From NCBI GenBank assembly GCA_937893155.1, contig CALBGU010000081.1:1-64000 (forward strand): a DNA stretch of 64,000 nt. The letters run 5' to 3'. This document shows positions 60,485 through 64,000 of the stretch, piece after piece. The translations under genes were made by a program, and so were the position numbers. The stretch comes from an uncultured Treponema sp. (GTDB taxonomy: Bacteria > Spirochaetota > Spirochaetia > Treponematales > Treponemataceae). The notes under the pieces are model-generated. The model did no database searches. It saw nothing but the letters and a program-made list of their open reading frames with translations, and was not told where the DNA came from. Every line of letters starts with the position of its first letter. The stretch's first letter is position 1.

Positions 60485-61979
60485 TCAATTTCTCCAAAAG
60501 CGCGCGTTTATCTATTTTTCCATTCTTTGTAAGAGGAAATTCATTGATATAAATAAAATCAGAAGGTATCATATAAGTTGGAAGAGAAATTTTTAAAAGC
60601 GAAACAATTTCCTTTTTCTCAGTTTCTTCTCCAACATAAAATGCAGTGATTTTATTGTCCGCAAAGACACAACAAGCGCGAGAAATTTTTTCATGTTTCG
60701 CAATCGCATTTTCAATTTCTCCAAGCTCAATTCTGTGTCCCATGTGTTTTATTTGCGTGTCTTTGCGCCCAATATAATAAAACAAGCCATCAGAGCCGAT
60801 TAAAGCAAGGTCGCCAGTCTTATAAATTCGCTCAAAAGAAGTATTGTTTAGAGGATTTTGCACAAAAACTTCTGCTGTTTTTTCGCTATTGAAATAGCCA
60901 AGTGCAACACAAGTACCGCTCACACAGACCTCGCCTTCAGAATTACTCTCGGAAACAAGTTTTCCATTTTCATCTAAAAGAAAAACTCTTTCATTAGGAA
61001 ACGGTTTCCCCATCGGAATTCCATTTGCAAATTGCTCTAAATCAGCATCTTTTGGAATACGGAAATATGTACAATTACAAGTAATTTCTGTTGGTCCGTA
61101 AAGATTGATATACTCCGCATTTGGAATATGCTTTTTCCAAATAGCAAGCTGCTTTATTGGCATAACTTCACCAGAAAACATTACTTTTCGTATTTTAGTC
61201 GGGACTTTATAATCAAATCCATTGAGAGTTGAAACAATGCAAAGTGCTGAAACTGCCCAAATCAAAACGGTAATTTCTCTTTCTTCCAAAAAATCTAGCA
61301 ATTTTGTTGGAAATGAGAAAAACATTTTAGGCACTAAATGAACTGTTGCACCTGTGAAAACAGCAGAAAATATATCTTTTACAGAAACATCAAAATCAAA
61401 CGGTGCTTGATTTGCAATATTGTCATTTTCGTTTATATCAAACAGCTCTGTAAAGCATGAAATAAAATCAATTACAGACCGATGAGAAACAACAACCGCC
61501 TTTGGAGTCCCTGTTGAACCAGATGTAAAGTTAGCATAAACAGCATCTGTATCTATGCTATTTTTTCTGCGCTCTTGAGAAAAATCACCTTTTTCTTCAT
61601 CAAGTTTTTTATAAAATAATGGTTCAACATTGATATTCAAAAGTTTTTTCTCATATTTGCTATCAGCAATTATGTAGCGTGCTTTTAATGTGTCAACCAT
61701 AGAATTTAACCGTGAATCAGGGAATGTTGCATCAAAATATGAATAAAAACAACCTGCATAAAGAGCCGCAAAAAAGTATTCTACCGTTTTTACACTTTTC
61801 TCTATCATTATAGGGACAGCACTACCAGCAGAAAAATACTTAGAAATGATTACACTTTTTTCTTTTGCGCTATTAACCAGTTCTTGCCAAGTTATACGAT
61901 TTGTCGTATCTGCAAATGCAATTTTTTGGGGATATTTATTTGCAGTTGCTTCCAAATAATCCAAAACAGTATATTTCAT
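60471..61979 (-). CDS. Amino acid adenylating ligase (DltA/NRPS A-domain-like)
   Basis: Activates an amino acid with ATP and loads it on the carrier protein. The 502-residue stand-alone protein has all core motifs: FTSGSTGTPKAVVVS (A3), NQAPFDFDVSV (A4), YGPTEITCN (A5), YKTGDLALIGSDG (A7), GRKDTQIKHMGHRIELGEIE (A8) and the catalytic Lys in PLTKNGKIDKRAL (A10). The NQAPF block is DltA-like. Around the substrate pocket it differs from DltA: by my alignment a Lys sits where DltA has Met (D-V-K against D-L-M). Start 61979 follows a TAGAAT by 7 nt without Shine-Dalgarno. It is the first gene of the minus-strand operon. Confidence 0.88.
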   Translation of the reverse strand: MKYTVLDYLEATANKYPQKIAFADTTNRITWQELVNSAKEKSVIISKYFSAGSAVPIMIEKSVKTVEYFFAALYAGCFYSYFDATFPDSRLNSMVDTLKARYIIADSKYEKKLLNINVEPLFYKKLDEEKGDFSQERRKNSIDTDAVYANFTSGSTGTPKAVVVSHRSVIDFISCFTELFDINENDNIANQAPFDFDVSVKDIFSAVFTGATVHLVPKMFFSFPTKLLDFLEEREITVLIWAVSALCIVSTLNGFDYKVPTKIRKVMFSGEVMPIKQLAIWKKHIPNAEYINLYGPTEITCNCTYFRIPKDADLEQFANGIPMGKPFPNERVFLLDENGKLVSESNSEGEVCVSGTCVALGYFNSEKTAEVFVQNPLNNTSFERIYKTGDLALIGSDGLFYYIGRKDTQIKHMGHRIELGEIENAIAKHEKISRACCVFADNKITAFYVGEETEKKEIVSLLKISLPTYMIPSDFIYINEFPLTKNGKIDKRALLEKLNVCK

Positions 61980-61986
61980 AGTTATC

Positions 61987-62015
61987 ATTCTAGTATTTAT
62001 GTAAAATAAAGTCTA
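61987..62015 (-). promoter_or_regulatory. Candidate promoter of the ligase operon, leaderless type
   Basis: On the minus strand TAGACT, a 17-nt spacer and TAGAAT, followed after 7 nt by ATG 61979. Confidence 0.4.
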
Positions 62016-62053
62016 TTTGCAATACGAAGTAAATTTATTATTTTGTAATAATT

Positions 62054-62161
62054 TTACTTCACATTTGTCATATAGCTGTAACTTTTTTCGTCCGCAAACG
62101 CAATTTTATCGGGAAACCGTTTCGCTGTCGTTTCAAGATAGTCTGTAACAAGTCGTATCAT
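62054..62161 (-). pseudogene. Remnant of a second adenylating-ligase gene (N-terminus only)
   Basis: A 35-codon frame starting MIRLVTDYLETTAKRF and continuing PDKIAFADEKSYSY before a stop. It matches the N-terminus of the intact ligase next door (VLDYLEATANKYPQKIAFAD), but its codons are richer in G and C. It looks like the stump of a related ligase cut off after about 30 residues and followed by unrelated AT-rich DNA. It could also be an expressed small peptide, which I think unlikely. Confidence 0.7.
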
Positions 62162-62239
62162 AATAACAGCATTTTAATATTTTTATAGTATCTTTTCAAC
62201 ACTTTCTTACAAAATATTACCCAAACTCGCCGAATAAAA

Positions 62240-62267
62240 ACGGCAGGAAGAACACAATTCCTGCCGT
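62240..62267 (-). terminator. Terminator of flavodoxin gene
   Basis: ACGGCAGGAA and TTCCTGCCGT form a perfect 10-bp stem with TTTTTATT following on the minus strand. The 62268-62375 stretch between it and the gene holds nothing I recognise. Confidence 0.85.
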
Positions 62268-62375
62268 ATGAGGTAGACTTATCGGAGCTTGAATGACATC
62301 AAACTCCCCCTTAAGCCAAAGGGACACACTCTTTACCATTTACTACAAGGAGGCTCGCGAGACCCCAAAATTACG

Positions 62376-62789
62376 TTATGCGCTCACCTCCTTTCCCAAA
62401 GATTTACAGGCTTCTATATCCGCCGCTTCAGGAGCGGTATGAGCTTTTACACTTTCTCCAAACAAAGAAGCACCTGCAGCTTTTACGCGCTCTTCCCACG
62501 TTACCAGCCACTGACCATCGCCCCAATCATACGAACCAAAAAGAGCGACCGTCTTTCCGCTCAAAGAACCTTCGATACCGCTGAAAAAAGTTTCCATAGA
62601 ATCCTCAAGTTCTTCGCTTCCCATTGCAGGACTGCCGAGCACAATCACATCTGCCGCCAAAACGGTCGCAGCATCAGCTTCGTCCGCTCTGTACAACTGA
62701 GCACTCGCGCCCGCGCCCTCCAAAATCGCATTTGCCATTGCCTCGGTATTTCCCGTTGTGCTTGCATACACAATAGCAACATTCTTCAT
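62376..62789 (-). CDS. Flavodoxin
   Basis: A 137-residue electron carrier binding FMN. The phosphate loop is YASTTGNTEAMA, and the isoalloxazine-binding segments are LGSPAMGSEELED and FGSYDWGDGQWL. Flavodoxins replace ferredoxin in low-potential reactions and serve anaerobes, for example with pyruvate oxidoreductase. CGGAGGA lies ahead of the ATG. It follows the DUF3793 gene by 27 bp and is probably co-transcribed with it. Confidence 0.95.
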   Translation of the reverse strand: MKNVAIVYASTTGNTEAMANAILEGAGASAQLYRADEADAATVLAADVIVLGSPAMGSEELEDSMETFFSGIEGSLSGKTVALFGSYDWGDGQWLVTWEERVKAAGASLFGESVKAHTAPEAADIEACKSLGKEVSA

Positions 62790-62816
62790 AATATCCTCCG
62801 AAATATTTTTTCGTGC

Positions 62817-63386
62817 TCACGCACTCAATAACTCACACGCCTCTGAAAACGACACCCCAAGACACGCCAATGATTCTGACTTCAAAAAACACTTTTTATA
62901 TTCATCAAACATCTTTATCGCGCCTTTTTCGTCGCTATACACTTTCCAATAACCAGAATATTTTGCGCCCTGCCCTCCGTTTTCCACAAAACCTTTCACA
63001 TCTTCAAGCGGATAGCCCAAAAACACACCGATTTCGTGCGGAAACACACTGCAATTACAACCAAGCCGCGAAAAAAGCAACCCTAGTTTTTCTTCCGCAG
63101 TCATATCCGTTTTATAGCCAAAAAGCAAAAGCCAATCGCATACATCTTTTCTTAAAAGAATACTAAAAAGCAAATCTTTTCTATAAACATACACCAAGAC
63201 CTTCTCAGAGCAACGGCACACCGTCACAAAACTCACCCCATTGCCCCTTTGCGATTCAGAAAGACACGCTATCTCATTTTGCGCATTCGGAAAATCTTTT
63301 TTCGACACCGCAACAAGACTTGCAGGTTTTATCCCCGCCAAAACAGGCGCACATCTCCAAATCAAAAGACTTTCCAAACTCATCAC
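62817..63386 (-). CDS. DUF3793 family protein
   Basis: A 189-residue protein of the DUF3793 family, found mainly in anaerobes and often next to flavodoxin or iron genes. Recognisable are the N-terminal LLIWRCAPVLAGIKPASLV and the block FPHEIGVFLGYPLEDVKGFV, followed by YSGYWKVYSD. No membrane segment is seen. Function is unknown; its linkage to flavodoxin suggests a link with heme, iron or redox metabolism. GGAG lies upstream of the two adjacent ATG codons. Confidence 0.88.
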   Translation of the reverse strand: MMSLESLLIWRCAPVLAGIKPASLVAVSKKDFPNAQNEIACLSESQRGNGVSFVTVCRCSEKVLVYVYRKDLLFSILLRKDVCDWLLLFGYKTDMTAEEKLGLLFSRLGCNCSVFPHEIGVFLGYPLEDVKGFVENGGQGAKYSGYWKVYSDEKGAIKMFDEYKKCFLKSESLACLGVSFSEACELLSA

Positions 63387-63530
63387 GCATCTCCGTTTTG
63401 TTTTTCAGTTAGCTTAGTCTAACATTTTTATTTTCTGCACGCAACCCCCTTTTTTATTTCTAGTTGATTTATTTTTCTCAAAAAACATTGCGATTATCAA
63501 AAATAGTCAAAAATATCCCCTCAAAAATAG

Positions 63531-63559
63531 TTGTACTAATGATGTCTTTTTGTTAAAAT
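63531..63559 (+). promoter_or_regulatory. glyA promoter
   Basis: TTGTAC (63531-63536), a 17-nt spacer and TAAAAT (63554-63559). The leader of about 45 nt carries a small hairpin (AAGAG-CTTTAGT-CTCTT) and AGGAG before ATG 63610. Confidence 0.65.
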
Positions 63560-63609
63560 CGCTTTAACAATATTAAAAGAGCTTTAGTCTCTTGAAACAG
63601 GAGTATCGT

Positions 63610-64000
63610 ATGTCCACACCTTTGGAAGAGTACCTCGCACATTGCAATGGTAAGCCGAACGCAGCAATGACGGCTTATGTGGCTAATTTGCAGCAAGTTG
63701 CCTCTGTTAATCCTAGTATTGCCGCAGACGTAGTGAAAGAGCTTGCAACACAGCGCGCGCACTTAAAACTTGTCGCGTCTGAAAACTACTGTTCGCTTGC
63801 AGTGCAGGCGGCAATGGGCAACCTTTTAACCGATAAGTATGCAGAGGGCTATCCTGAGCACCGCTACTACGGCGGCTGTGTCAATGTCGATAGCGTCGAG
63901 ATGACGGCGGCGAGAGAGGCTGAGCAGCTCTTCGGCGCGGACTATGCGTATGTTCAGCCACACTCTGGCGCGGATACGAACTTAGTGGCGTACTGGGCAA
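63610..64000 (+). CDS. glyA: Serine hydroxymethyltransferase, 5' part
   Basis: Interconverts serine and glycine with transfer of the one-carbon unit to THF, using PLP. The first 130 residues are present and the gene runs off the window. Motifs seen are LKLVASENYCSLAVQAAMGN, LTDKYAEGYPEHRYYGG and VQPHSGADTNLVAYWA. The N-terminal extension before the first motif (about 50 residues, against about 30 in E. coli) is longer than usual. It has a good promoter and AGGAG. Confidence 0.95.
   Translation, partial: MSTPLEEYLAHCNGKPNAAMTAYVANLQQVASVNPSIAADVVKELATQRAHLKLVASENYCSLAVQAAMGNLLTDKYAEGYPEHRYYGGCVNVDSVEMTAAREAEQLFGADYAYVQPHSGADTNLVAYWA

Overview
The window reads as a chromosomal segment of a treponeme-like spirochaete. 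The assignment is inference from gene content: a MptE-like (DUF115/MAF) motility accessory protein, an HD-GYP protein and a chemotaxis receptor, a large secreted protein ending like an outer-membrane barrel, several unrecognised proteins that resemble spirochaete-type hypotheticals, and repeat-rich A/T-tract spacers. There is no rRNA, IS element, prophage or CRISPR array. One tRNA, tRNA-Asn(GTT), is present.

Layout. 1-4472 (minus): lepB, a PASTA-type penicillin-binding protein and a DUF115 protein form an overlapping operon. It diverges from a LysM/M23 peptidase, a small zinc-ribbon protein and a polysaccharide-deacetylase-like protein that has lost its metal ligands. 8.4-13.2 kb: a PatB/MalY C-S lyase, a DUF3737 protein, an M15 peptidase and a MATE transporter. 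13.7-19.4 kb: a chemotaxis receptor, aroC, a candidate small RNA, tRNA-Asn, 5-formyl-THF cyclo-ligase and a secreted duplicated-domain protein. 19.9-27.7 kb: a nine-gene L-ascorbate (ula) operon with its PTS, lactonase, 3-epimerase and DeoR regulator, but without ulaD or ulaF. 28.3-32.4 kb: an HD-GYP protein, MgtC and a cation/proton antiporter. 32.6-33.2 kb: a decayed TetR gene. 33.4-41.1 kb: an unbroken frame joining DNA polymerase IV to a 1.5-thousand-residue secreted beta protein, plus a membrane protein. 41.1-46.5 kb: two unrecognised proteins, trmB, ligA and a DUF218 protein. 46.9-54.5 kb: lon, then a thrA - DAHP synthase/prephenate dehydratase fusion - ilvN operon. 54.8-62.2 kb: an AT-rich island (below). 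62.4-64 kb: flavodoxin, DUF3793 and the start of glyA.

The most striking locus is 54811-61979. On the plus strand, two tandem SGNH proteins and an MBOAT acyltransferase resemble DltD and DltB. On the facing minus strand lie an adenylating ligase, a carrier protein (DltA/DltC-like) and a PLP decarboxylase whose motifs match BtrK, which decarboxylates glutamyl-carrier protein. I infer a surface-modification pathway: load an amino acid on a carrier, decarboxylate it there, and transfer the amine-bearing acyl group to an envelope glycan. Both SGNH genes carry a G10 tract at the same place near the 3' end. Loss of one G in the second would fuse it in frame to the MBOAT protein. A remnant of a second ligase lies just upstream of the ligase gene.

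Two genome-style features recur. At least seven genes have a -10 hexamer only 6-9 nt before the start codon, which suggests leaderless mRNAs. Several intergenic spacers hold unrelated short tandem repeats that share a period of 41-42 bp, or 21 bp in one case.
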